From positions 333,381 to 397,380 of the forward strand of contig KE159599.1 of NCBI GenBank assembly GCA_000403275.2: DNA of 64,000 nucleotides, written 5' to 3'. Below are positions 44,478-52,440 of this stretch, in pieces. Position 1 is the first letter of the stretch. Every line of letters starts with the position of its first letter. Position numbers and translations under genes: made by a program. Below the pieces are notes generated by a model that did no database searches, had not been told where the DNA came from, and saw only the letters and a program-made list of their open reading frames with translations. This DNA is from Lachnospiraceae bacterium 28-4. Lineage in GTDB: Bacteria > Bacillota > Clostridia > Lachnospirales > Lachnospiraceae.

Positions 44478-45212
44478 TTCAAACACATATTCCGTATCTC
44501 CTGACATATCCTCTCTGAACACATAGCCCAGCCCCCGGAATTCCCTGATTTCTTCCGGTTTCTCGATTTTTCTTTCTGCCATGAACCGCACCATCTCTCC
44601 TCTTGCCATTTTCGCGTAGGTTCCTTTGGTGATAAATTTACCGCCGGCCATTTCTCCGAATATGCATGTAATATATGTATCTTCCTCCGTCAAATATTTT
44701 TCGACGCATTTGGAATATTCCCTGGAAGCCAGGTTCAGAATGATTCCACTTTCATCCCTGACCTGCTCATAGATCCTGGCCCCCCATAGATCATACAAAT
44801 CTTTGCAGCCGCCAATGGAAGCCTTTGCCTGCATCTCTAACCGATACGGCGTCACCCCGTCCATTGCCTTCAGCACGCCGTAAAACCCGGATAAAATGCG
44901 CAAATGTTCCTGCACGTAATCCAACTGCCCGTCCTCAAACACCGCAGGAGCCATATACTGATAGGCAAGACCCTCGTAAGAAAGCACTGCCGGCGTCAGC
45001 CCTTTATGCAGATCCATATACTCCAGCCGTTTATAATTCTGCTCTGCGATCTTATCATTGCATTTCCAGAGACGTTTCAACTCTTCCCGGGACAGCTTCC
45101 TCATCCATGACAATATTTCCTCCGTCTGTGCAAGAAATACCGGCTTTCCGGTACAGGCCAATGTATCCACGTCCACATTCATTTTCTTTGCCGGGGATAA
45201 AATAATTTTCAT
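44466..45212 (-). CDS. yaaA: Peroxide stress protein YaaA
   Basis: 248 residues, DUF328 family. MKIILSPAKKMNVD, LKRLWKCNDKIAEQNY, YDLWGARIYEQV and CIFGEMAGGKFITKGTYAKMARGEMVRFM are family signatures. In E. coli the protein lowers free iron during peroxide stress. Its ATG overlaps the bcp stop as TGATG, so the two peroxide-defence genes form an operon. Confidence 0.93.
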   Translation of the reverse strand: MKIILSPAKKMNVDVDTLACTGKPVFLAQTEEILSWMRKLSREELKRLWKCNDKIAEQNYKRLEYMDLHKGLTPAVLSYEGLAYQYMAPAVFEDGQLDYVQEHLRILSGFYGVLKAMDGVTPYRLEMQAKASIGGCKDLYDLWGARIYEQVRDESGIILNLASREYSKCVEKYLTEEDTYITCIFGEMAGGKFITKGTYAKMARGEMVRFMAERKIEKPEEIREFRGLGYVFREDMSGDTEYVFERMP

Positions 45213-45664
45213 CAGACTTCGCCCAACATCTTTTCCGGGTCGTCAGCCGCTTTCACCTTATCATTGGCCTTTATGATCACGCCCTCCTCGTCGATTAAAT
45301 ACGTTGTACGCACTATGCCCATGGATACTTTTCCATAATTTTTCTTTTCATGCCATACATCATATGCCCGGATAGCAGACAGTTCAGGATCCGATAAAAT
45401 GGTAAACTTCAACCCCTGCTTCTCTTCAAATCGCTTGTGGGAGGCTACGCTGTCCTTACTGATGCCAAGCACCACAGCCCCTTTTTCCATAAAAAGCGGC
45501 GCGCGCTCCGAATATCCGCAAGCCTGTTTCGTACAGCCCGGCGTATTATCCTTCGGGTAAAAATAAAGAATGACTTTCTTCCCCCTGTATTCTTCCAACG
45601 TATGGATATCCCCATTCTGATCGGGTAGTGAAAATTCCGGTGCCTTCGTTCCAACTTCTAACAT
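45212..45664 (-). CDS. bcp: Thioredoxin-dependent peroxiredoxin (Bcp family)
   Basis: 150 residues. DNTPGCTKQACGY contains the peroxidatic Cys and the resolving Cys five residues later, the atypical two-Cys arrangement of Bcp. Reduces hydrogen and organic peroxides. Full family length with GMVRTTYLIDEEG-like GIVRTTYLIDEEGVI. Ribosome site AGGAGGAGAA. Coupled to yaaA. Confidence 0.93.
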   Translation of the reverse strand: MLEVGTKAPEFSLPDQNGDIHTLEEYRGKKVILYFYPKDNTPGCTKQACGYSERAPLFMEKGAVVLGISKDSVASHKRFEEKQGLKFTILSDPELSAIRAYDVWHEKKNYGKVSMGIVRTTYLIDEEGVIIKANDKVKAADDPEKMLGEV

Positions 45665-45718
45665 TGTATTCTCCTCCTGCTTTTTATATCGCTTTTATTA
45701 TACCCCATATTTTTTATA

Positions 45719-45841
45719 TTACAAGCCTATTTCCTCTTCCGCACCGCTGCCGGAAGCACACCCCGCCAAAGCAAGCGTTCCTGCCAGCATCCATCCTATG
45801 ATTTTCCTACGATAAACCGCTCTTATCTTTTTTCCTCTCAT
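45719..45841 (-). CDS. Very short lipoprotein, possibly a truncated gene
   Basis: 40 codons from the ATG at 45841 with AGGAG six bases upstream. Opens MRGKKIRAVYRRKIIG, a hydrophobic stretch and lipobox LAGC, followed by only 15 residues (ASGSGAEEEIGL) before TAA. Either a tiny lipoprotein or the 5' remnant of a larger one. Too short to be recognised by family. Confidence 0.45.
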   Translation of the reverse strand: MRGKKIRAVYRRKIIGWMLAGTLALAGCASGSGAEEEIGL

Positions 45842-45914
45842 CCATATCTCCTCAATCAACCTGTTAAAACCAATCCGAACATAGTCATACTATTACGGAA
45901 AACATCATTTATCT

Positions 45915-45974
45915 GAAAATGATGCAAAAATGATACGAAAATGATGCCAAAATGCTACATCCCTTCTATATACT
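45915..45974 (+). promoter_or_regulatory. Four phased 11-bp repeats and -10 box
   Basis: 45915-45958 reads as four 11-base units of the form (G/C/A)AAAATGATRC; the fourth is slightly diverged. TATACT follows at 45969-45974, so the last unit overlaps the expected -35. Spacing of one helical turn suggests cooperative binding of a regulator, such as an OmpR-type activator, controlling the lipoprotein gene at 46011. Confidence 0.55.
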
Positions 45975-46010
45975 GATAACCAGGAAAAAGAAAGGAACTG
46001 TCGAAAAAAT

Positions 46011-48086
46011 ATGAAAAAACATATCCCTCCAATCATAGCTTTATTTCTGACATTTTTAGCCGGAACCTCCCTGACAGGATGCGGCACTGCTGCCCCTGTG
46101 CAAACCGGAGGTCTGGAAATCCTTCCTTCCGATCCGGTTCTTTTGGAGGAGCCATTGGAAACGAGCCGACGGATCTCTATCGGAAGTCTGGCAATCACTC
46201 TGCCGCCCGGCTGGGAAATATATGAAGAAACATCCGGGAAAGGGGCCAAACAGTACATCCTCACCGATGCCCACTCCCAATATGCCGGCATCTGCGCCAA
46301 TGATGAAACGATCGAAGCACACAAAGACGGCTATGAACATGATATCGTAATCACTCCCTATCAAATCCGGCAAATGCCCGACTCGCCTTTACAGTTAGCC
46401 GCTAAAATAAAAGAATATTTTCCGGTCCCCCTCCTATATACGGCCCAAGCCATTCAAACAACCGATGAAATCGAAGGATGCTGGATATATGGAGAAAATC
46501 TTAGTACATCGGAAGAAGAATATTTTCTTTTTTCCGAAAATGAATCGGGCGGAAAAGAATTGTTCCATATCCGGGAAGGTTCTCCCCTTATTACGGCTTT
46601 TAATAACGATATCGAATCGTTCCGGGATCTCATCGGCGAACAGATGGTATTTACGAACGGCGGTTCACATACCGTTCGTTACGGCAGCAGCATGGGCGAA
46701 AGGGAATATTATTTTCTGTTGAATCGCCAAACCGACCATTCCATGCTTGCCACCGCCCGGATTTCCCCCAATGAAATAACCGTATATCGCACCGGAGCTT
46801 ACGAATCCCCTCTGCTGGTGCAAGATACTGATTCCAATCCTGAACATCTGGCAGTTGCAGATATTGACCGGAACGGCTACGACGACCTTTTATGCAATGA
46901 TTGGGTTCTCGATCCCCAATATTCTCCACATCCTGATAGCATCTATGACTTGGAAGGATATCTCTGGAAAGAAGAAAACAATACTTTTGCTCATGTAACA
47001 GGCGAACAGATAATGGAACAATACGATTTCTTCCCGGAAAACAAACAACAGCGGCGGGGATGCGAAATGGTACCTGAAGATCTGACCGCTTATCTTTCCC
47101 AATATATCTTAGCCGACAAAGAAGAGATGCGGAACATTATGCTTCCCTTAATTTCCGACCGGCTGCTGGATATGGAAATAATCAAAGAGTTAGCCAAAGC
47201 GAATGCATCTATCAAAAAACATATGCTGACCATCGCATCCACCTACGACGGATCGGGGGTATGGATCGAAACGGATGCGGATAATGACGGCATTGAAGAT
47301 ATCTTTCTTTGCGAGTATCTCGGCGGAAGCCTCCATCTTGTCACCTACTATCTTTTCAAAGGAACGCCGGATGGTCATTATATTCTGACAGACGGGCAGG
47401 ACTCCCTCCAGGAAGAGTTCCGCTTCATCCGCTGGAACGAAAAAAACTATCTGGCAAAAACCACCTGGAACTTTGAAAAAAAGGAGATAGACGGACTCTC
47501 CCTGGAATGTTATGAAAACGGCAGGTACCAGGGCGGCGTATGGATCGCCATCACAGCAAAAGAAGGCCGATCCGGCCGCAGCGTCCAAACCTCTTACCTC
47601 CAAAACCCATCCTATCAAAACCTGGAACCTGTATTGGAAAAGCTGGCCATGGACTACCGCTCCGGTTCCCGCCTCCCTCATGGAACAGCCGAGGAGGAAA
47701 ATAACGAAAAGGACTATAATAGAAGCTGCGACATCAATAACGACGGCAAAACGGAACAATATCGCATTTCTCTCTGGCAGACTACTAATTTTTATACGGT
47801 AGACTATTTGAGCATTGTTCCTGAAAATACAGATGATCTTGCAGCGATCCATTCTATTGTGAATGCGGATGATACAAGCGGAATCTGCATGAACCTATGG
47901 GTCGATAAAACGGATTATGGGAATATTACATACATTTTATATGAGGATGGACTGTATGATTTCCACATTTGCGGCTATTTAATTTCAGGAGCTGAATATG
48001 AAAAATTAATACAAGTAGATTGCCATGTCCTGACGGAAGCAACCGTTACGGGACTCGAACCTTCAAACACCTTAAAAAGCTCATAA
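46011..48086 (+). CDS. Large lipoprotein with VCBS/FG-GAP-like repeats
   Basis: 691 residues with a lipoprotein signal (MKKHIPPIIALFLTFLAGTSLTGC, Cys24). Asp-rich loops of the form D-x-D-x-(N/D)-G-x-x-D appear three times: ADIDRNGYDDLLCN, ADNDGIEDIFLCEY and DINNDGKTEQYRI, like calcium-binding FG-GAP/VCBS blades. The N-terminal part (residues 50-210) is a different beta-rich domain. No ribosome site near consensus; AAAGGA lies about 16 bases upstream. Ligand unknown. Preceded by the phased 11-bp repeats. Confidence 0.8.
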   Translation: MKKHIPPIIALFLTFLAGTSLTGCGTAAPVQTGGLEILPSDPVLLEEPLETSRRISIGSLAITLPPGWEIYEETSGKGAKQYILTDAHSQYAGICANDETIEAHKDGYEHDIVITPYQIRQMPDSPLQLAAKIKEYFPVPLLYTAQAIQTTDEIEGCWIYGENLSTSEEEYFLFSENESGGKELFHIREGSPLITAFNNDIESFRDLIGEQMVFTNGGSHTVRYGSSMGEREYYFLLNRQTDHSMLATARISPNEITVYRTGAYESPLLVQDTDSNPEHLAVADIDRNGYDDLLCNDWVLDPQYSPHPDSIYDLEGYLWKEENNTFAHVTGEQIMEQYDFFPENKQQRRGCEMVPEDLTAYLSQYILADKEEMRNIMLPLISDRLLDMEIIKELAKANASIKKHMLTIASTYDGSGVWIETDADNDGIEDIFLCEYLGGSLHLVTYYLFKGTPDGHYILTDGQDSLQEEFRFIRWNEKNYLAKTTWNFEKKEIDGLSLECYENGRYQGGVWIAITAKEGRSGRSVQTSYLQNPSYQNLEPVLEKLAMDYRSGSRLPHGTAEEENNEKDYNRSCDINNDGKTEQYRISLWQTTNFYTVDYLSIVPENTDDLAAIHSIVNADDTSGICMNLWVDKTDYGNITYILYEDGLYDFHICGYLISGAEYEKLIQVDCHVLTEATVTGLEPSNTLKSS

Positions 48087-48129
48087 AATAAAGAAGGAAT
48101 TACAATTCTGGTTCAAGCTTTCGCACATA

Positions 48130-48360
48130 CTATGCCGCCTTATTGTAATCAATAATCATAACTTCACTGATAATTTTTTCTGCCTGTTTGCTTAATTTTT
48201 CAATTTCTTTCATGATTGCCATTGAAAAAAATTCCTCGCCGCATTGGGAACATTTTTTACATGGAACATTTTTCACAATCAAGATACCGTTTTCTAATTT
48301 TTCAACATAGATTGTTGTTGCTTCAATCATATGATTACTTCCACAAGTAAAACAATTCAT
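48130..48360 (-). CDS. YgiT-type zinc finger antitoxin-like protein
   Basis: 76 residues. Two CxxC pairs (MNCFTCGS and CKKCSQCGEEFF) form the YgiT/MqsA zinc finger; the following helix FSMAIMKEIEKL precedes a truncated C-terminus without the DNA-binding domain of full MqsA. Encoded two bases after the DUF4258 gene, the usual toxin-antitoxin order. Likely neutralises the neighbour. Confidence 0.85.
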   Translation of the reverse strand: MNCFTCGSNHMIEATTIYVEKLENGILIVKNVPCKKCSQCGEEFFSMAIMKEIEKLSKQAEKIISEVMIIDYNKAA

Positions 48361-48362
48361 AT

Positions 48363-48680
48363 TTAACGCCCCTTTCTCGTTTTAAAATCCGGTTCCCATT
48401 CGTCAATACTTGGGTAGTATGCCGTTATTATATGCAAATTGATATTATCGCTTGCAACGACTACATGTAAGTATTTTCCATTTATTGACATTCCCAATAA
48501 CAGGCAACTGGGGAACGGTTTATCATCTTCATATTGCTTTATGATTTCGCCTTGCATAATGACTTTTATAATACTGTCTGAATCAATATTTCTTTCATTG
48601 CACCGTTTTATAACATGTGCAGTCATTATAATAGTATCATCTGTACACAACTTTCTTAAATCGTTGATGAGCAGAGCCAC
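48363..48680 (-). CDS. DUF4258 toxin-like protein (MqsR-like)
   Basis: 105 residues with TAHVIKRCNERNIDSDSIIKVIMQGEI and CLLLGMSINGKYLHVVVA, matching DUF4258, a RelE/MqsR-related fold. The His and Arg residues typical for ribonuclease activity (AHVIKRCNER) are present. With the YgiT-type protein this forms a type II toxin-antitoxin module. Target unknown. Confidence 0.8.
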   Translation of the reverse strand: MALLINDLRKLCTDDTIIMTAHVIKRCNERNIDSDSIIKVIMQGEIIKQYEDDKPFPSCLLLGMSINGKYLHVVVASDNINLHIITAYYPSIDEWEPDFKTRKGR

Positions 48681-48833
48681 TTTTTTTCACCTACTTTCTA
48701 TATAATATTATATCACACTTAAAATAGGAAAGTAAAAGGAAATAGAAGTCAGAGTAAGCATAAAGAATTAAACCAGCTAATCTTATCTGACAGGCTTTAT
48801 AGACTGTCTTCAACTGTCTTCAAATTTGCAGAC

Positions 48834-48869
48834 ACAAAAAAACAGAAATGCCGCAATTATCAGCATTTC
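48834..48869 (-). terminator. Terminator of the tRNA-Gly transcript
   Basis: GAAATGC / GCATTTC hairpin with TGTTTTTTT on the minus strand. Confidence 0.75.
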
Positions 48870-48885
48870 CGCTTCATGAAAAAAG

Positions 48886-48958
48886 AGCGCGAGACGGGAC
48901 TCGAACCCGCGGCCTCGACCTTGGCAAGGTCGCGCTCCACCAACTGAGCCACTCGCGC
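48886..48958 (-). tRNA. tRNA-Gly, anticodon GCC
   Basis: 73 nt. Acceptor pairs GCGCGAG / CTCGCGC, anticodon loop CTTGCCAAG (GCC, reads GGC/GGU codons), T-arm GGTTCGAGTCC. CCA is not encoded; T-rich sequence follows. Its promoter is TTGACA-17-TAAAAT at 48979-49007. Confidence 0.97.
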
Positions 48959-48978
48959 AAACCGTAACACCGAATATT

Positions 48979-49007
48979 ATTTTATACTGCTCTCCTCCAT
49001 TTGTCAA
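48979..49007 (-). promoter_or_regulatory. SigA promoter of tRNA-Gly
   Basis: TTGACA (49007-49002) and TAAAAT (48984-48979) with 17 bases between, about 20 bases before the tRNA. Confidence 0.75.
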
Positions 49008-49025
49008 CTACTATTTTCTCATTTC

Positions 49026-50498
49026 TTATTGTTCTTCCGTTTCAAGCGTTTCTTCCCCATTTGCTCCGGCAGCATCCTGCTCTTCCTCTTCTATCATTTC
49101 CTGGCTTTCTCCTGCCGCTTCCTGGCTTTCCGATATGCCATCCACTACATTGCCGTCCTGGTCCAGCCTGTCGCGGTATTTTACGCGGTATATTCTTTTC
49201 AGGGATTCGTATATCCGGTCTTCCGTAATCACACCTTCCTGCACCGCTGCCAGAACCCCTTCATAAGCCATTTCAAAGTCTTCCGGCATAAGGATCATAT
49301 CCGCTCCGGCTTTTAAGGCCATCACTGCCGCTTCATCTGCTCCGTAATATTCTGTAATGGCCGCCATATTCATCGCATCCGTAATAACGATACCATCATA
49401 CCCCAGCTCCCCCCGAAGCAGATTGGTAATCACTTCCTCCGACAAAGAACATGGCGTATCGCTCCCAACGATATTCGGCGCGGACACATGGCTTACCATT
49501 ATGCAATGCACCCCGGCATCAATGCCCTCTTTAAACGGAATAAACTCCGAAGCCCTCAGATCATCCACCGTTTTTTCCAGTTTGGCCATCCCTTCATGTG
49601 TATCTTCCGTCACTGCGCCTATTCCCGGAAAATGCTTCAGGCAGGCACTGATCCCCATATTTTCTATACCGGCCACTGCCGCTCCGACCATAGCTCCCAC
49701 CGCTGCAGGATCTCCGCCAAAAGAACGCTTTCCGATCGCCGAAGCAGACACATCCGTCACGATATCCGCCACAGGAGCAAAATCCAGATTAAATCCGAGT
49801 TCAGATAAATAGGAAGCGATCTCCGCCCCGGCATTATAAGCGGCCATCGAATCTCCGCCCGCTCCGATATCCGCCATATCGCCTACATCAGCCACCTCAA
49901 TGCCGCTGCCTCCTACGCGCCTTACCGCTCCTCCCTCTTCGTCCACGGCGAGGAAAATCGGATATCTGCTCATGCTGACGGTTTTGGATAACATCTCTGT
50001 CAGCTGTTCTTTGTCCTTTATATTCTGGCTGAAATAAACCAAACCCCCGACCGCATATTTATTCAAAGCTTCCTGGGTTCCTTCTCCGGCGGTAATCACT
50101 GTGTCCACTCCGGTAATGTCCTCCGGCCTCACAATAAACAAACCGGCCACCCTGTCTTCCAACGGCATCGGCGCTATCACGCTTTCCACCATTTCTTCCA
50201 GCCAATCCACCTCTGGCTCCGGTTCCGCCGGCGCAGACGGCTCTATCGGCGCCGGAGGTTCTACGACCGCATTTTCGTTATCCTGCTGCTCCATTTCTTC
50301 CAGCTGCCTTTCCATTTCTTCCGCCTGTTTCCGTTCCGCAAGGAACCCCATCAGTTTCTGCACGCCCAGCACAACGCCAACCACGATTGCGGCAAAAAAT
50401 ATGCCTACCGTTATATAAGCCATGATCTGATTCCTGATTCTCCTTCTTCTTCTGTACAGCCGTTTTTCATCAAATTCTCGTTCTCTTTTCTCTCCCAT
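49026..50498 (-). CDS. Glycoside hydrolase family 3 (NagZ-like) membrane-anchored enzyme
   Basis: 490 residues. One N-terminal membrane helix (about 27-47), an acidic coiled linker, then a GH3 barrel with FAPVADI, FLAVDEEGGAVRR, KHFPGIGAVTEDTHEG and VITDAMNMAAI. The Asp-His dyad of NagZ enzymes (D and H of TEDTHEG) is present. The usual GHG of KHFPGHG is GIG here. Probably beta-N-acetylglucosaminidase of cell-wall recycling or remodelling, outside the cell. C-terminal Glu/Gln-rich tail. Confidence 0.88.
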   Translation of the reverse strand: MGEKREREFDEKRLYRRRRRIRNQIMAYITVGIFFAAIVVGVVLGVQKLMGFLAERKQAEEMERQLEEMEQQDNENAVVEPPAPIEPSAPAEPEPEVDWLEEMVESVIAPMPLEDRVAGLFIVRPEDITGVDTVITAGEGTQEALNKYAVGGLVYFSQNIKDKEQLTEMLSKTVSMSRYPIFLAVDEEGGAVRRVGGSGIEVADVGDMADIGAGGDSMAAYNAGAEIASYLSELGFNLDFAPVADIVTDVSASAIGKRSFGGDPAAVGAMVGAAVAGIENMGISACLKHFPGIGAVTEDTHEGMAKLEKTVDDLRASEFIPFKEGIDAGVHCIMVSHVSAPNIVGSDTPCSLSEEVITNLLRGELGYDGIVITDAMNMAAITEYYGADEAAVMALKAGADMILMPEDFEMAYEGVLAAVQEGVITEDRIYESLKRIYRVKYRDRLDQDGNVVDGISESQEAAGESQEMIEEEEQDAAGANGEETLETEEQ

Positions 50499-50603
50499 AT
50501 CCTACTCCGTAAAAATAATATATAGCCTATCATACCCTATTTATGTTAAAATTTCCATATCTATTTCAACTGTTTCTCCGGCGGCCACCAAAACTTCCCG
50601 ATC

Positions 50604-51062
50604 TCATCTTTTCTCTATTGAAAGATTTTCATTCATTTTTTTCACATCGCGCCTTCCGAGCATATACTGGATGACCCAGATCAATAGAAAAATCAAAGCA
50701 AAAATTCCAAAATAGCTTAAAAAACCTGCTATGCTCCTTTCCATCCAATACATAAAATAAGCAGTCGGCAGCATAACCGCGCAGATCGCCAGAAAATATA
50801 TTCCTGTCCGCTTTACCACGCTCCAGCTCTCTATTTCCCATATTATCGATCCTGCCGCGCAGTCGGCCCCCAGCGCTCCGCAAAGCAGCGCCTGCAGCAT
50901 AACCGCATGGATCTCACTTCCCATAGAAGAAACCAATTCCGGCATACAAGGCGAATAACATCCGTTCCCCCAGACAAACGAACTAAATATAGTGATCAAA
51001 TATCCGATCGCGATTCCAACCGGAAAACCCCAGATACCCCTTGCTATTATTTTTCTTTTCAT
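50604..51062 (-). CDS. DUF3021 membrane protein
   Basis: About 152 residues from the ATG at 51062 (GGAGAG upstream). Four predicted membrane helices and a basic C-terminus (RRDVKKMNENLSIEKR), the DUF3021 pattern. Encoded 98 bases after the LytTR gene. Such pairs of a LytTR protein with a DUF3021 membrane protein are widespread in Firmicutes; the membrane partner probably inhibits or tunes the regulator. Confidence 0.8.
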   Translation of the reverse strand: MKRKIIARGIWGFPVGIAIGYLITIFSSFVWGNGCYSPCMPELVSSMGSEIHAVMLQALLCGALGADCAAGSIIWEIESWSVVKRTGIYFLAICAVMLPTAYFMYWMERSIAGFLSYFGIFALIFLLIWVIQYMLGRRDVKKMNENLSIEKR

Positions 51063-51159
51063 TCTTCTCTCCATTTCTGCACGGCTTTTGTCCCAACTTT
51101 ATTGAGACAGTTCATCGGCAAGTTTGTGGATGCCGTACAGACACAAACTTGAATCTCAC

Positions 51160-51600
51160 TTATATTCCCAACATTTTTTTAATTTTGGAGACATACCGTC
51201 TCGACACATATGACATCGTATGGTTTGACAATTTCACGCAGATCGTCCCTGTAAAGCTCAGATCAAAGCAACTGACTTTTTTCAGGTTAATGATCTCCGA
51301 ATTGGAAATACGGACAAAACGGCGGCTGTCCAGCCTCTCCTCCGCCTCGTACAACCTGAGGCGCAGCACATATTCCCCCTTATCGGTCACTGCAAAAACT
51401 CTTCCTCCCTGCGCATAAACCCTTATAATCTCCGCCTCATCCAATACCTCTATTTTTTCGTCTTTTTTCCCTGAAATCACCTGCGGTATCTCTTCCGATA
51501 ATCTTTTTAAAATCCAATTTACTTCTTCCGTCACCGAAGCGGTCGCAATGATAACTTTAGGTTCCACGCATGCGCTGTCAATCTTTAACTCCACCTGCAT
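51160..51600 (-). CDS. LytTR-domain transcriptional regulator
   Basis: 146 residues. The C-terminal LytTR fold is recognised by RVYAQGGRVFAVTDKGEYVLRLRLYEAEERL, RFVRISNSEIINLKKV and SRRYVSKIKKML. It lacks a receiver domain, so it is controlled by the DUF3021 partner or metabolite rather than phosphorylation. Ribosome site AAGGAGGTGAAGGG. Confidence 0.88.
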   Translation of the reverse strand: MQVELKIDSACVEPKVIIATASVTEEVNWILKRLSEEIPQVISGKKDEKIEVLDEAEIIRVYAQGGRVFAVTDKGEYVLRLRLYEAEERLDSRRFVRISNSEIINLKKVSCFDLSFTGTICVKLSNHTMSYVSRRYVSKIKKMLGI

Positions 51601-51649
51601 CCCTTCACCTCCTTTGCTGTCCTGATTAAAATATTATAAGAATTATAAG

Positions 51650-51840
51650 GAATTTATCCGTTCCCTTCAACCGATCCGCGATAGTCGGTTCATATAGCGG
51701 CATAAGCGGGCCGGGCAGGAGAAAAACTTTCCCTGTCCGACCCGCGCCAATGCGCTATACGGCAGCCAGTTGCCTTAAGCGCTTTTTATACATGAAAAGA
51801 GGATATCAATCATTTCGATTAATATCCTCTTTTAAACTAT
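51650..51840 (+). ncRNA. Putative structured RNA with terminator
   Basis: Plus-strand folding: AACCGA/TCGGTT (51669-51674, 51685-51690), then an outer stem TATAGCG/CGCTATA (51693-51699, 51753-51759) around a 14-bp stem GCGGG..GG/CC..CCCGC (51706-51719, 51732-51745), a free loop at either side, and the terminator hairpin 51795-51833 followed by T's. AT-rich TATAAG boxes lie at 51630-51650. It could instead be the minus-strand leader of the LytTR gene. Class not recognised. Confidence 0.4.
51795..51838. terminator. Perfect bidirectional terminator
   Basis: AAAAGAGGATAT / ATATCCTCTTTT arms with a 15-base spacer, T-runs on either strand. Confidence 0.75.
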
Positions 51841-51883
51841 GCTGTCCAATGGTTTATACCTCCGTTTTCCATTTTTTTGCTTT

Positions 51884-52003
51884 TTACTTACTATTCATTT
51901 TTCTCTTTCGTACTCTTTCCATTTTTCTCTTGTACTGCCTGTACTGTAACGGCTGATAATCTTTTTCCTGCCCGATGGTATTCTGATTTATCACTTCTGC
52001 CAT
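51884..52003 (-). CDS. Tentative 39-residue basic protein
   Basis: ATG at 52003 after AGGATAGCAG, running 39 codons to TAA at 51884: starts MAEVINQNTIGQEKDYQPL and ends in a Lys/Arg-rich helix (QYKRKMERVRKRKMNSK). The composition follows the purine bias of this stretch, so it may not be a gene. The 51601-52440 region otherwise contains the RNA candidate, pyrimidine-rich sequence with CTTTCGTAC-like repeats and AT-rich sequence. Confidence 0.25.
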   Translation of the reverse strand: MAEVINQNTIGQEKDYQPLQYRQYKRKMERVRKRKMNSK

Positions 52004-52373
52004 CTGCTATCCTATTATCCTTTGTCCTTCGCTACTTTTTCTTATGTACTCGACTACGATCTCTTTTGTACCTTACTCTTTCGTACCTTTCATGAATGAA
52101 TTAACTTACGTTTTCGGTGGTCCGTACCTCGCTTTCTTTAGTATTTTATCTATGTGAATTTGTTTTGTTTATGTATTCATTATAGCATGATAAATTAATT
52201 TGTCAACACTTTTTTTCAAAAAAATATAATTTATTTCATTTTTTTACCTTTTTCTCCATATTATGTGTTATTTTGAGTTTTATTTCCAATATTCGACATT
52301 TTATTCCCATATTTTTTCTTTATTTTCTACTTATTTTATTGATTTTAACAAAATTAACAAACTTTTTTCACTC

Positions 52374-52401
52374 TTGCACCTTCCACCATATTTAGTATAA
52401 T
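52374..52401 (+). promoter_or_regulatory. SigA-type promoter of the ASKHA-LUD operon
   Basis: TTGCAC (52374-52379), 16 bases, TATAAT (52396-52401). Confidence 0.7.
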
Positions 52402-52440
52402 GGAAATAGACAATCTTATGATTTTAAGGAGGGAGCCACT

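Noticed and set aside
48804..48824. Tandem CTGTCTTCAA pair near the tRNA terminator
   Set aside because: Only two copies and no promoter context, so no function assigned.
51750..52095. Plus-strand frames rich in Phe/Leu/Ser
   Set aside because: Low-complexity pyrimidine-rich strand; no ribosome site.
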